A stretch of DNA of 64,000 nucleotides from Zygnema cylindricum (Eukaryota; Streptophyta; Zygnematophyceae; Zygnematales; Zygnemataceae). Location of the stretch: the NCBI GenBank assembly GCA_037447655.1, contig JBBHKE010001768.1, positions 168,706 to 232,705 on the forward strand. The letters run 5' to 3'. A program made the position numbers and the translations under genes. Of this stretch, positions 45,007 to 54,729 are shown piece after piece (position 1 is the first letter of the stretch; each line of letters begins with the position of its first letter). The notes under the pieces are model-generated. The model was not told the origin of the DNA and made no database searches. It saw only the letters and a list, made by a program, of their open reading frames with translations.

Positions 45007-45929
45007 TTTATTTTATTTTTTTTTTTTTCTGTCTAATATTGTTTATAACTGGAATTGTTGTCACTTTTTTTGTCATTTGTCATTTGATAAAATATTAATT
45101 AACCAATTTTTTTAGTTTTTAGTACAAAGTTTTCATCTATTATACTTCGTGTGAAAAAAAATGTTTGATTAAAAATTTAAAATTTTTAAAATTCACTCTC
45201 CGTTTTCATTTATCACTTTTTTTTTTTCTTTTCTTTTCTGTGATAACTTGTAACACTTAAGTAATAATCATAATAACATTATTAATAATTTTCTTTTCAA
45301 CTTTTGAGTAGACAAGTTAGTAATTCTATTAATTTAAATACTCCTTTTTTCTTTGGTTTTTACTTTTTTTAAGCAATCGTTTATAAATCTTGATTTTCAT
45401 TTTTTTGTGGGTTATTTTCAAATCTACAAAAAATGGAAATCACGTTTTGGGGAGAAACAAATTTTATGATAGAAATAAAAACATGTTTAAATTCAAAAAA
45501 AAACCCTTTTAGAAAATATTCAAAAAACAGAGATATTTACATTACCTTCTATTAATTAAAATTTTATATTTTCAATTATTTCAATTTGAATTAGCAAAAC
45601 TTCCTCTTTTTTTCCTTCAGAGATATAAAAACTTAAATTTGTCCAAAATCTTATATAGAAAAAGAAAAAAATAATTAAATATGTTGTTGAAAAACCAGTT
45701 GGAAAAGTTGTTCATAAATATCGTCTTAATGATGATAATAATCAACAATAATAATAATACAACATATACCTACAAATTTGAATTAATTTGAAATAATAAT
45801 AATAATAAATAAATAAATAATTTATCTAATAATAATGATAATCAAGTCACCAGCACGTTGAAAAAATCGAAACGACAGATAATCAGGAAGGAAATATACT
45901 TATTTGAAAAGAGAGGGAGGGAGAGGGAG
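44561..45929. other. AT-rich intergenic DNA, no gene supported
   Basis: 3' flank of the COR27-like gene. Contains a (TA)n microsatellite at about 44911-45000 and AAT/ATA runs near 45780-45840. No coding signal. Confidence 0.6.
44911..45000. repeat. (TA)n microsatellite
   Basis: About 90 bases of TA dinucleotides with a few interruptions. Confidence 0.95.
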
Positions 45930-45939
45930 NNNNNNNNNN
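45930..45939. other. Assembly gap (10 N)
   Basis: Ten Ns between a GAGAGGGAGGGAG tract and CT-rich tandem repeats. The switch from GA to CT at the gap suggests a collapsed or misjoined repeat; true gap size is unknown. Confidence 0.98.
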
Positions 45940-45959
45940 TTACTTCGTATCAGTTTCTC

Positions 45960-46375
45960 TCTCCTGCGATTTTTTTATACTTCACAATTTTAGCGTCCTC
46001 TCTCTTTGACTATGCTTCATATATAGAATTTTTTGCCCTTGTCCCTCTCTCCCTCGTCTTCTCCCTCTCCCTTTCCCTCCCTAAGTTTTTGCCCTTGTCC
46101 CTCTCCCTCTCTCCCTCTCCCTCCCTTAGTTTTTGCCCTTGTCCCTCTCTCCCTCTCCCTCTCTCTCTCCCTCTCCCTCTCCCTCCCTCATACTTCACAA
46201 TTTTAACGTCCTCACTCTCCCGACTGTGCTTCATATATAAAAGTTTTTGCCCTTGTTCCTCTCTCCCTCTCCCTCTCCCTCTACCTCTCCCTCTCCCTCT
46301 CCCTTATACTTACTTGACAATTTTAGCGTCCTCACTCTCCCGACTGTGCCTCATATATAAAAAATTTGACGGCGG
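45960..46375. repeat. Tandem repeat of about 130 bp with CT microsatellites
   Basis: Three units sharing ACAATTTTAGCGTCCTC, CTGTGCTTCATATATA and TTTTTGCCCTTGTCCCTCTC, each separated by CCCTCTC runs of variable length. Confidence 0.8.
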
Positions 46376-48294
46376 TTTTTCCTCCCCTTCCTCATTTTCC
46401 CACGGAATCGGTACCTTTTCCGTTCCGTTCGAAATATCCATGGGTAATGAAATATACTCCTATACTCTGTAACTCCTATACTCCAACGAGGGGGTTGAGC
46501 GGAGGAGAGGAGAGAGGAGGTGTCCATTGTTGATTTTAGGCAATCTCGGACGATAGCATTTACGGATATCGGAGCGCCGATATTGTGTACGAAAATCGGA
46601 TCCCGGATATTGTACGGACGGCATAATCGAATCGTACGGAATCGAGTGACGATTCCACGACAAACATTTTCGGCGGAAATTCTGACGCATATTTGGGAGC
46701 TGCCACCGACGGCTGACATTACCTATTTTGGCGTGTAGTAATTCGACCACACAGTGCACACATTCAGCAACAAGATTGGAGTGCACATGTACAAATAGCA
46801 AGCATTCTACAGAAGAGATTATCTCTCTTAGAACAAGCTTTCATAAAAATTTTGACAGGCAATGATGTGCAACAGTTTTATTCATAGAAAACATCATTGT
46901 ACAGAGATCACAGAGATTAGACGAATAGTCATTGGAGGAGAATCCAACTTAATTAGATAGAGAATGTCCAAGAGACAATTGTAATTCCTACTTCTATAAT
47001 TCCATTTAAAGCTGCTTAAACCTGCCTCAATCTATTGTCTACATCTATTTCTACTCCCATCTCTAAACCCTTTGTGAGCCACATATCGGCACTACCTTCT
47101 AGTGTATGTTCTAGGCTTATCTACTTTAGCCCTCGGCTAGGGGCTAGGGTGAGCACCTAAAACTAATAATTATGAGTGCAGTTTTACATGCGATCGCCAT
47201 TATTTTAGTCCACATTTCGTAATGTTTTACTTAACAAAGTACACTTTTGTTTGGACTGACACTTCTGTACTCCACACTATTCAAGAAGATCATAAATTAT
47301 ATTTATTAACGCTAATTCACCAGAACCTTACTTAACGTAGAAAAAAAAATGTTATTGATTCTATTTTAGGTTTTCGGGTCAAATTTAGGCGGTGCCGATA
47401 TAGCATTCATAACCCTAATAACGATTGGCGGTGTAGTCTACAAGTTTGAGAGGTTCCCACGTGTGAAAAATATCTTTAAAGTGGAATGTCGATTAGAGCT
47501 GAAAATCTTCAAACCTTTCTTATTGAATAGAAAAGGAAACGGCCCACTTTGCAGGTGTTAGTAAATATTTTCTATCCTTATCACATGACGAGTGTGTAGC
47601 CAAGGCGGCCGCATAGTTAAAATTAGTATCCCACGTGGCACACGTCATGGCATATTTTTTTGCACTCTAGAACGAACTCCAAATTTAGAGACTACGTGTA
47701 CTTCCTTTTTCCCTCGTTTAAACTTCCACTTTTCCCTTTCTTTCTTTTGATATGTTGTTTATGTTTAAACACGTGACAAATATCTAACGGCTTCGCTCTT
47801 TACCAAAATTTTGTAGCTATTGCGTCATATTCGTCCTTATTGTTGCTGCTGTTGAGGTTGCTCTGGAGGTAGCCAAGGTGGCATTCCATGGGAGATTTTT
47901 CAATATTCGATGTTATATTCAATATGTTAAATTCGTATTTTTTCATATCTTTTGGGACAACGACGGTCAGGCACCTTCAATGTGATTCTCGCTCCGTGCA
48001 CGCTCTTCTATTTTACGATTGAATGTGGAGAATACAACGCGGGCCATACTTTTGTTTGCGGCCGAGCTGTACTTTGGAAATTGTATGATTAGCGTTCTGT
48101 GCACGGACGGCGCATGAAAGGAATTATTCAAGTTTTCGTGGCATACGGCCTTAGATACACATTTCATCCTTTTCTTCTCTCAAAGGAGAAAGCGCGTCTA
48201 CCATATTTTCCGTTAATCTTTTTCTTCATGTGTGCCTTGTTCAAAAAAGCATCGCCTATGTTACTCTAATCGTGCTTGCCACGTTGGATTATTT
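46376..48294. other. Intergenic DNA, no gene supported
   Basis: Mixed AT-rich sequence. 47399-47438 holds one end of the TA-type MITE (CTAATAACGATTGGCGGTGTA). 47439-47525 repeats at 63916-64000. Otherwise nothing recognised. Confidence 0.5.
47439..47525 (+). repeat. Dispersed repeat, copy 1
   Basis: Shares GAGAGGTTC, CACGTGTGAAA, TTTAAAGTGGAATGTCGATTA and GAAAAT words with 63916-64000, same orientation. Confidence 0.7.
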
Positions 48295-48440
48295 GTTATT
48301 GTTGAAAAGAGGTAATTAATAGTTCACTTCCCTATTTTAGTTTTGTTTTAAAGAAAGAGAGTGAGGATCAAAGGCGCGCCATGGCTGCCGCCATATTTAG
48401 AAAGTGGCAGTTTTTGCAGATAAGGGTATTTTGGATAAAA

Positions 48441-48516
48441 TGATGCCTAGGTCTAGATTTGAACCTGTGACCTCTAGACCCTTTATAGACTAACGCCTTA
48501 ACCATTAAGGCGTTAC
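48441..48516 (-). other. tRNA-like module in 5' LTR (antisense)
   Basis: On the minus strand: a D-arm-like perfect hairpin GCCTTAATGGTTAAGGC and B-box GGTTCAAATCT. TGGTTAAGGCG is the D-arm wording of Leu/Ser-type tRNAs. Repeated in the 3' LTR at 53760-53835 with one substitution. Confidence 0.65.
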
Positions 48517-48716
48517 GAAACGATACACGTGACGGGTTTCATAAATATATAAACATTAACGAAACAGCTAATTAACAGCAGACTAACCAAAATGAGCAAT
48601 TTCTGCATGTACGCGAATCTGAACCGTGTAAAATATGTTTTGATCGGACGGCCGGCATTAAAGCCGCCACGCGAAGTGAGCTTTTCGGCGGCATACGGAT
48701 ATAGCGTCACGCGGTG

Positions 48717-48730
48717 CCACGTGGCGCCAC
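48717..48730. promoter_or_regulatory. G-box CCACGTGGCGCCAC in 5' LTR
   Basis: Same CACGTG-centred string as in family 2 LTRs (17277). It lies about 230 bases upstream of the TATA element, in presumed U3. Confidence 0.5.
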
Positions 48731-48960
48731 ATTATTTGATACCGGAGAAGATGGGAGGAGGAACCATGGCTTCCGATATGACAGGTGTCACCTTGTAGAC
48801 CTTGTCGTACAATAGTTGTACAATAAGTACATCGCCCATTGTACCTTCTTGTACTTTATAGTGTTCCTATTGGACTAGGGTTTAATAGTAGGTAGTCGTG
48901 AGTAGGCAGACCGAGACTTAGTAATATTTAGGTACCTCTCTCTCTAAGAGAGCTTGTAAC

Positions 48961-48967
48961 TATAAAG
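48961..48967 (+). promoter_or_regulatory. LTR TATA element
   Basis: TATAAAG followed by GTCATCTTTGACC; aligned with TATAAAAT at 20926 in family 2. The transcript start is expected about 30 bases downstream, leaving about 190 bases of R-U5. Confidence 0.55.
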
Positions 48968-49157
48968 GTCATCTTTGACCAGCCATAACTTACTGCTCGG
49001 GTGAGCAAATTCAGTGATTCTTTTTGCGTTTGACTCAGGGGAGTCTTGTCCTCACAAGGGTGAGAGTGGTCAGAATATTTGTGTGCCTGGGCGGCGCTTA
49101 TTCAGCGGGAAAGTAGAAGGGGCAAATATTATCCTAGAGGCTTTACATAGGCTGCTC

Positions 49158-49186
49158 ATTCTGTGGGTCAATGGAGACCACAGAAT
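49158..49186 (+). other. LTR-terminal hairpin with gag AUG in the loop (family 1)
   Basis: Arm ATTCTGTGG, bulged G, TC, loop AATGGA, GA, arm CCACAGAAT: nine plus two base pairs with ATG (49171) in the loop, four bases before the LTR end. Same fold and loop as family 2 but a different stem sequence. The 3' LTR copy is 54477-54505. Confidence 0.75.
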
Positions 49187-50187
49187 TTCAGGTTATGGGC
49201 CCACCCTCTAGGGTGCCCATATTTGATGGATCAGACTTTCTTTATTGGGAAATGATGATGGAGGGAGAACTATTTGAGAAGCATTTATGGGGCATAGTGT
49301 CTGGACAAATTCGATGCCCACCTCCACCTGGGTTTGGAGGGACACGTTTTTCTGGCACCTCCGCCTCTACAGTTGGTAGAACAGCTGCCACCATCACCGA
49401 GGATGAAGATGAGGAAGGAGAAGAGATTGTCATGGAAGGAGAAAAGGAAAGAGTTGCAACTCAAGTAACACCATTGCCGAAGGCGATACCGGCAGCAGCA
49501 CCACCAGCAACAACGACAAGGGTTCAGACCGAAAGATCAGAGTATGAAAAGTGGAACTACAAAGACAAGGTTGCTAAGCTCTTAATTCTTAAAAGTGTAG
49601 CAAAGGGCATTGCCATTCCCCTTATGCATGTCAAATCTTCATCTCAGATTTGGATATCACTAGTTAACAAATATAAGAGTGGATCATTGCAGCAGCAACA
49701 GTTGGCAGAAAATAAGATTGCAGCTTATACTTATAAGGGAGGAAGTATGGATAATTATTGCAATGATTTAGGAGCATTGTTTGGAGAGTTAGAGAGTGCA
49801 GGTAACTCATGGTCTGAGAGACAAAGAGTGAACACATTAATGATGAAACTACCTGAAGAGTATGAGAATATCATTAACCGATTGCAGGACATAAGAGATA
49901 GCAATTGGAATTGGGATGACACTGTGGGAATGATTTTAGTGAAAGAAAGCACCATAGAGCTTAGGAGAGGGAGTCCAAGTGTTCAAGCATTGTCTGCAGG
50001 AGCTGATTGGCGGAAGCGTGATGAGGAGAGAGGGAAAGATCCTTATCGAAACTTTGGTGGAAGAGGACAAGGAGGTGGCAGATTTGATAGACAGGGGAGA
50101 GGAACTTCTCAAGGAGGATTATGTCACTTCTGCAAGAAACCGGGACACTATATGGCAGATTGTGTCAGACTTCAGATCTTCGACTGA
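49171..50187 (+). CDS. gag: Copia family 1 gag (capsid-nucleocapsid)
   Basis: 338 codons from an ATG inside the LTR (49171) or 330 from the in-frame ATG in the primer-binding site (49195). Forms the virus-like particle that packages the element RNA in the cytoplasm. Visible: FDGSDFLYWEMMMEGELF near the N-terminus (typical copia gag opening), the UBN2-type core with KVAKLLILKSVAKGI and YTYKGGSMDNYCNDL, a Gly/Arg-rich segment, and zinc knuckle CHFCKKPGHYMADC (CX2CX4HX4C) at about 318-331. It ends at TGA seven codons after the knuckle, overlapping pol by 67 bases. An acidic EDEDEEGEE run lies near residues 73-85. Confidence 0.93.
   Translation: METTEFQVMGPPSRVPIFDGSDFLYWEMMMEGELFEKHLWGIVSGQIRCPPPPGFGGTRFSGTSASTVGRTAATITEDEDEEGEEIVMEGEKERVATQVTPLPKAIPAAAPPATTTRVQTERSEYEKWNYKDKVAKLLILKSVAKGIAIPLMHVKSSSQIWISLVNKYKSGSLQQQQLAENKIAAYTYKGGSMDNYCNDLGALFGELESAGNSWSERQRVNTLMMKLPEEYENIINRLQDIRDSNWNWDDTVGMILVKESTIELRRGSPSVQALSAGADWRKRDEERGKDPYRNFGGRGQGGGRFDRQGRGTSQGGLCHFCKKPGHYMADCVRLQIFD
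49191..49205 (+). promoter_or_regulatory. Primer-binding site matching the initiator tRNA-Met anticodon arm
   Basis: GGTTATGGGCCCACC starts at the first base after the LTR. It is the reverse complement of GGTGGGCCCATAACC, the anticodon stem-loop region of plant initiator tRNA-Met as I recall it (15 of 15). Drosophila copia is known to prime from a half-molecule of the same tRNA rather than its 3' CCA end. The ATG in this site lies in the gag frame. Confidence 0.85.
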
Positions 50188-53100
50188 AAGATGGTCAAGG
50201 AACTTCAAAGGACGGAGGAAAGAAAAAGGCTTTCCTGACTCAAGTTCTTGATGAGGAAGTGGAAGGAAAAACTGAACCTGAAGAGGAGCTTGAGGAGCTT
50301 CTCCTTAATCCGAAAAACACTGAAAAGCATGTCGACATTCCACGGAGACAAAAGTGTGCTTTCGGAGGTAAGAGGGATCCACCCGAGGATGGGTGGATCA
50401 TAGACTCAGGGGCTTCAATGCATATGTGCAAAGATAAGCGGTGGTTCACTAAACTGAGAAAGATCCCAACAGTTGAGATAGAGTACGGAGATGGTAGAGT
50501 AGAAACCACAAGTCTTGTTGGAACTGTTGACTTGAAGGTTCTAGTTGATGGAAAGGCCTCAATTGTAACACTCTCAGACGTTCTTTACATTCCACAACTT
50601 AGCAAGAACCTAGTCTCAACAGCTGTCCTAGATGAAAAGGAGTTTGAAACAGGAACTAGGAAAGGAATCTTCACAGCAAGCTTTGATAATGAGGTTTATT
50701 TCATAGCTGAGAAGGGCAGTCAAGGAATGTTCAGAATTGTACTTTGCAATGAAAAGAGTGTTCTCTACTCGTGTGCAAGTGAGATGATGCTTTGGCATAA
50801 AAGGTTGGGGCATGTGCATCTAGATAGATTAAAGAAAATGAAGAAAAATGGAATAGTGGAGGGTATTACTTATGAAGATGATGAGACCTTTGATGATTGT
50901 AGTGGATGTGCCCAAGGGAAGATTCATAGACTTCCATTTCCAAAGGCAACCACATTTAGGAGAGAGAAAGTATTAGATCTAGTTCACACTGATGTTTGGG
51001 GACCTGCTAGGTATGTCTCACATGGGGGGAAAAGATGGATGTTAACTATCACAGATGATTGGTCTAGATACACGAAGGTATACTTTCTCAGACATAAGTC
51101 AGAGGTATTAAGATGTTTCAAAGAGTATAAAGTATGGAGTGAAAAGCTACATGAAACCTCAATAAAAGAGATAAGAAGTGATAATGGGAAAGAATACACC
51201 TCAAGGGATTTTGAAGAATATCTTAAAGAAGAAGGAATTCATCATGAGAAAACTGTTCCCTATAATCCGGAACAAAATGGGGTAGCAGAAAGAGTGAATA
51301 GAACTTTAGGAGATATGTCCAGAAGTATGTTAAGTGATAAGAGGATAGGGCTGCAGTTTTGGGCTGAGTCTATGAACTATGCTAATTTCATCAAAAATAG
51401 AGTCCTAACTTCAGCAAATAAGGAGGAAACTCCGTATGAGAGGTGGACAGGAAGAAAGCCTGATTTGTCTAGTTTGAGAGTGTTCGGAAGTCAAGTCTAC
51501 AGTTTGGATTCCGATAAGACTAAATGGAAGTTAGAGGGAAGAGGGAAACCAGGATATCTTGTAGGATATGATGAGAGCACAAAAGGATACCGAGTGTATG
51601 ACTTGAAAAAGAGAGATATAATTTTGGTAAAACACATAGTGGTGATGAATGAAGAGAAGTCCATTGATCCATTCAAATATAATAAGGAAGTCAAAATCAG
51701 ATTTGAAACGGATCAGTTTTCTGACTTTGACTTTGAAAATGAAGAGAAGGAAGAGGGAGAAAAAGAAAAATCTGCAGATCTACCAAAGGAGAAGGAGGAA
51801 AGGACAACATCCGAGGCAACGCCACAATACGAAGTGGAAACCGATGAGGAACTTGATGAGACACCGGAATTGGAAGATAGGGAAGCTGAAAATTTCCCAA
51901 AACGAAACCCAAGAATGCCTTCCATACCAGCGTCCGATTTTGAAGGGGGAAGAAGAAGTAGTAAACGACTTCAAGAAAGACAAGTAAATAACCAACTCAC
52001 AAAGATGTCTCACCCAGATGAACCTCAAACATACTTAGAGGCCATAAACACTCCAGAAAGTAGCCGGTGGATCACAGCTATAAATGAAGAAATGGCCTCT
52101 ATCATGGAAGCCAATACATGGGAGTTGGTAGATTGTCCACCGGACCGAAAACCGATCGGATGTAAGTGGGTGTTTAAACTTAAATTAAACCCGGATAATA
52201 CCATTGAGAGGTACAAAGCTAGGTTAGTTGCAAAAGGTTATACACAGAAAGAGGGGATAGACTACGAAGAAACCTTTGCACCTGTAGTCAGATTTCCTTC
52301 TGTTAGAATCCTTTTAAGTATAGCCGCAGCGGAGGATATGGAAATCCACCAGATGGATATTAAAACTGCCTTTTTGCACGGAGAGTTGGAAGAAGAAATT
52401 TACATGAGGCAACCGGAAGGATTCGTGGAAAGTGGGGAAGAAAACAAAGTTTGCAAACTGATAAAATCACTCTATGGGCTTAAGCAAGCCCCGCGACAGT
52501 GGAATATAAAGCTCGACGAATTTCTGACCGGTTTGGGGTATATCAGAATTAGTTCAGATCACTCTATATATTTATTTGAGGATGAGAATGGAGTGATATT
52601 TATTGCTATTTATGTGGATGATTTGTTGGTCTTAAGCAAGTCCTTAGATAAAATTAACAAACTAAAACGGGATCTTAGAAGCAGTTTTGATATGAAAGAT
52701 CTTGGCGAAGCAAAGTACATTTTGGGAATTCAGATGGAGAGAGATAGAGGGAATAGAATTATAAGACTCACTCAAAAAGAAGCAATCGGTAATATGCTAG
52801 AAAAATTTCAAATGGAGAAAGCAAACGGATGTACTACTCCCATGGATTTGAAGAAAGTGAGTGAGGGGAGTGAAGAGGGAGGAATATTCATCATTAATGA
52901 TGAGATGGACGAGATAGAAAGAAAATTTATGGAAAATATCCCTTATCGGCAGATTGTAGGCAGTTTAATTTATTTTATGAACTGTACCCGTCCGGATATA
53001 GCTGCAGCTGTAGGTGTCCTTAGTAGAAATCTAAATGAACCAAGAAAGAGAGATTGGGAGGCTGCCAAAAGGGTGATGAGGTATCTGGTGGGGACAAGGG

Positions 53101-53606
53101 AATTATGGTTGCATTTGGGAGGGGAGCACACTGACATCACCACTTGGAGTGATGCCAGTTATGGAGATGTGCCTTTAAGGAGGTGTACGACTGGATATGT
53201 GTTGCAAATTGGATCCGGTGCATGTTGTTGGAGTAGCAAGCAACAAAAAGTAGTTGCTCAGTCCACTATGGAGGCTGAATACATGGCTTCCTGTGCTGCC
53301 ACCAAAGAATTAATGTGGGTTAAATCCCTTCTTGAAGAACTTGGGTTCATGAAGTCTGGAACTCAAAATGTTTTTTGTGATAATCAAGCTGCTATCTCTA
53401 TTGCAGCTAATCCGAAACATCACTTCAAAGCTAAGCATATGGATATTAGACTAAGCTTTGTCAGAGAGAAGGTAGAAAATAAAATTATTAAACTGGTTCA
53501 TAAAACTGATAGAGAAATGATTGCAGACATGATGACAAAAGCAGTGCCTTCCCCTAAATTGATTTATTGCAGAGAAAACTGTGGATTAAAATTGAAAAGT
53601 GACTAG
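50121..53606 (+). CDS. pol: Copia family 1 pol (protease-integrase-RT-RNase H)
   Basis: One 1161-codon open frame, the only intact pol in the window. Protease: WIIDSGASMHMCK at about 92-104 (DSG). GAG-pre-integrase zinc-binding: LWHKRLGHVH then CSGCAQGK. Integrase DDE: HTDVWGP, RSDNGKEY, PEQNGVAER. RT: KPIGCKWVFKLKLNPDN, MDIKTAFLHGELEEEIYM, SLYGLKQAPRQWN, catalytic YVDDLLVLSK near 830. RNase H: TTWSDASYGD, STMEAEYMAS, FCDNQAAISIA, ending IYCRENCGLK. It lies in the -1 frame relative to gag; its first 20 or so codons overlap gag and the ATG at 50121 is probably not a real start. Copia elements usually have gag and pol in one frame, so this is unusual. Confidence 0.95.
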   Translation: MSLLQETGTLYGRLCQTSDLRLKDGQGTSKDGGKKKAFLTQVLDEEVEGKTEPEEELEELLLNPKNTEKHVDIPRRQKCAFGGKRDPPEDGWIIDSGASMHMCKDKRWFTKLRKIPTVEIEYGDGRVETTSLVGTVDLKVLVDGKASIVTLSDVLYIPQLSKNLVSTAVLDEKEFETGTRKGIFTASFDNEVYFIAEKGSQGMFRIVLCNEKSVLYSCASEMMLWHKRLGHVHLDRLKKMKKNGIVEGITYEDDETFDDCSGCAQGKIHRLPFPKATTFRREKVLDLVHTDVWGPARYVSHGGKRWMLTITDDWSRYTKVYFLRHKSEVLRCFKEYKVWSEKLHETSIKEIRSDNGKEYTSRDFEEYLKEEGIHHEKTVPYNPEQNGVAERVNRTLGDMSRSMLSDKRIGLQFWAESMNYANFIKNRVLTSANKEETPYERWTGRKPDLSSLRVFGSQVYSLDSDKTKWKLEGRGKPGYLVGYDESTKGYRVYDLKKRDIILVKHIVVMNEEKSIDPFKYNKEVKIRFETDQFSDFDFENEEKEEGEKEKSADLPKEKEERTTSEATPQYEVETDEELDETPELEDREAENFPKRNPRMPSIPASDFEGGRRSSKRLQERQVNNQLTKMSHPDEPQTYLEAINTPESSRWITAINEEMASIMEANTWELVDCPPDRKPIGCKWVFKLKLNPDNTIERYKARLVAKGYTQKEGIDYEETFAPVVRFPSVRILLSIAAAEDMEIHQMDIKTAFLHGELEEEIYMRQPEGFVESGEENKVCKLIKSLYGLKQAPRQWNIKLDEFLTGLGYIRISSDHSIYLFEDENGVIFIAIYVDDLLVLSKSLDKINKLKRDLRSSFDMKDLGEAKYILGIQMERDRGNRIIRLTQKEAIGNMLEKFQMEKANGCTTPMDLKKVSEGSEEGGIFIINDEMDEIERKFMENIPYRQIVGSLIYFMNCTRPDIAAAVGVLSRNLNEPRKRDWEAAKRVMRYLVGTRELWLHLGGEHTDITTWSDASYGDVPLRRCTTGYVLQIGSGACCWSSKQQKVVAQSTMEAEYMASCAATKELMWVKSLLEELGFMKSGTQNVFCDNQAAISIAANPKHHFKAKHMDIRLSFVREKVENKIIKLVHKTDREMIADMMTKAVPSPKLIYCRENCGLKLKSD

Positions 53607-53759
53607 GAATTAAGGGGAGTGTTGAAAAGAGGTAATTAATAGTTCACTTCCCTATTTTAGTTTTGTTTTAAAGAAAGAGAGTGAGGATCAAAGGCGCGCC
53701 ATGGCTGCCGCCATATTTAGAAAGTGGCAGTTTTTGCAGATAAGGGTATTTTGGATAAA

Positions 53760-53835
53760 TGATGCCTAGGTCTAGATTTGAACCTGTGACCTCTAGACCC
53801 TTTATAGACTAACGCCTTAACCATTAAGGCATTAC
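53760..53835 (-). other. tRNA-like module in 3' LTR (antisense)
   Basis: Same module as 48441-48516, with one substitution in the D-arm-like hairpin. Confidence 0.65.
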
Positions 53836-54035
53836 GAAACGATACACGTGACGGGTTTCATAAATATATAAACATTAACGAAACAGCTAATTAACAGCAG
53901 ACTAACCAAAATGAGCAATTTCTGCATGTACGCGAATCTGAACCGTGTAAAATATGTTTTGATCGGACGGCCGGCATTAAAGCCGCCACGCGAAGTGAGC
54001 TTTTCGGCGGCATACGGATATAGCGTCACGCGGTG

Positions 54036-54049
54036 CCACGTGGCGCCAC
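54036..54049. promoter_or_regulatory. G-box CCACGTGGCGCCAC in 3' LTR
   Basis: Exact copy of the site at 48717. Confidence 0.5.
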
Positions 54050-54729
54050 ATTATTTGATACCGGAGAAGATGGGAGGAGGAACCATGGCTTCAAATATGA
54101 CAGGTGTCACCTTGTAGACCTTGTCGTACAATAGTTGTACAATAAGTACATCGCCCATTGTACCTTCTTGTACTTTATAGTGTTCCTATTGGACTAGGGT
54201 TTAATAGTAGGTAGTCGTGAGTAGGCAGACCGAGACTTAGTAATATTTAGGTACCTCTCTCTCTAAGAGAGCTTGTAACTATAAAGGTCATCTTTGACCA
54301 GCCATAACTTACTGCTCGGGTGAGCAAATTCAGTGATTCTTTTTGCGTTTGACTCAGGGGAGTCTTCTCCTCACAAGGGTGAGAGTGGTCAAAATATTTG
54401 TGTGCCTGGGCGTCGCTTATTCAGCGGGAAAGTAGAAGGGGCAAATATTATCCTAGAGGCTTTACATAGGCTGCTCATTCTGTGGGTCAATGGAGACCAC
54501 AGAATTTCAGTTATCTAAATTCATGTTTTCAGCTATACATTTCATCCTTGCGGTAGAAAAATATGGATTGTTGAGCGACGAAAGAATTGTGGAGTGGAAA
54601 AAGAGAAAGCCTTCTGTAAAAATCCTCCCCCCATTTTTTTATAGAATTTCTTTTTGTCTGTTTGTTCATTGGTTAAGTAAGTTTCGGTTGTGATATTTTA
54701 GTCTCTAGTACCGTCAATTGGAACTGTAG

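Larger units (their letters stand above)
48300..49190 (+). repeat. 5' LTR of family 1 copia
   Basis: 891 bases, TGTTGAAAAG...GAATTTCA. Holds GCCATGGCTGCC, an antisense tRNA-like module, G-box CCACGTGGCGCCA, a TATA element and a terminal hairpin. Identical short frames in both LTRs (48513-48710 minus, 48592-48798 plus) are LTR shadows, not genes. Confidence 0.97.
48300..54509 (+). mobile_element. Full-length Ty1/copia retrotransposon, family 1
   Basis: 6210 bases with LTRs 48300-49190 and 53620-54509 and a perfect 5-bp target duplication GTTAT (48295-48299, 54510-54514). Order: 5' LTR, primer-binding site, gag, protease, integrase, RT, RNase H, polypurine tract AAGGGGAG (53612-53619), 3' LTR; this gene order defines copia. 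The LTRs differ by about six substitutions and one single-base indel, so insertion is recent. All catalytic motifs are present; the one doubtful point is the gag/pol frame change at 50121-50187. Confidence 0.97.
53620..54509 (+). repeat. 3' LTR of family 1 copia
   Basis: 890 bases; differs from the 5' LTR by one deleted A (near 53760) and about six substitutions, including GCGTTACG to GCATTACG and TCCGATATG to TCAAATATG. The first 20 bases of gag are repeated at its 3' end, as expected if gag starts inside the LTR. Confidence 0.97.

Noticed and set aside
48513-48798. Short frames present twice (also at 53832-54117)
   Set aside because: Identical because they lie in the two LTRs; no family resemblance.
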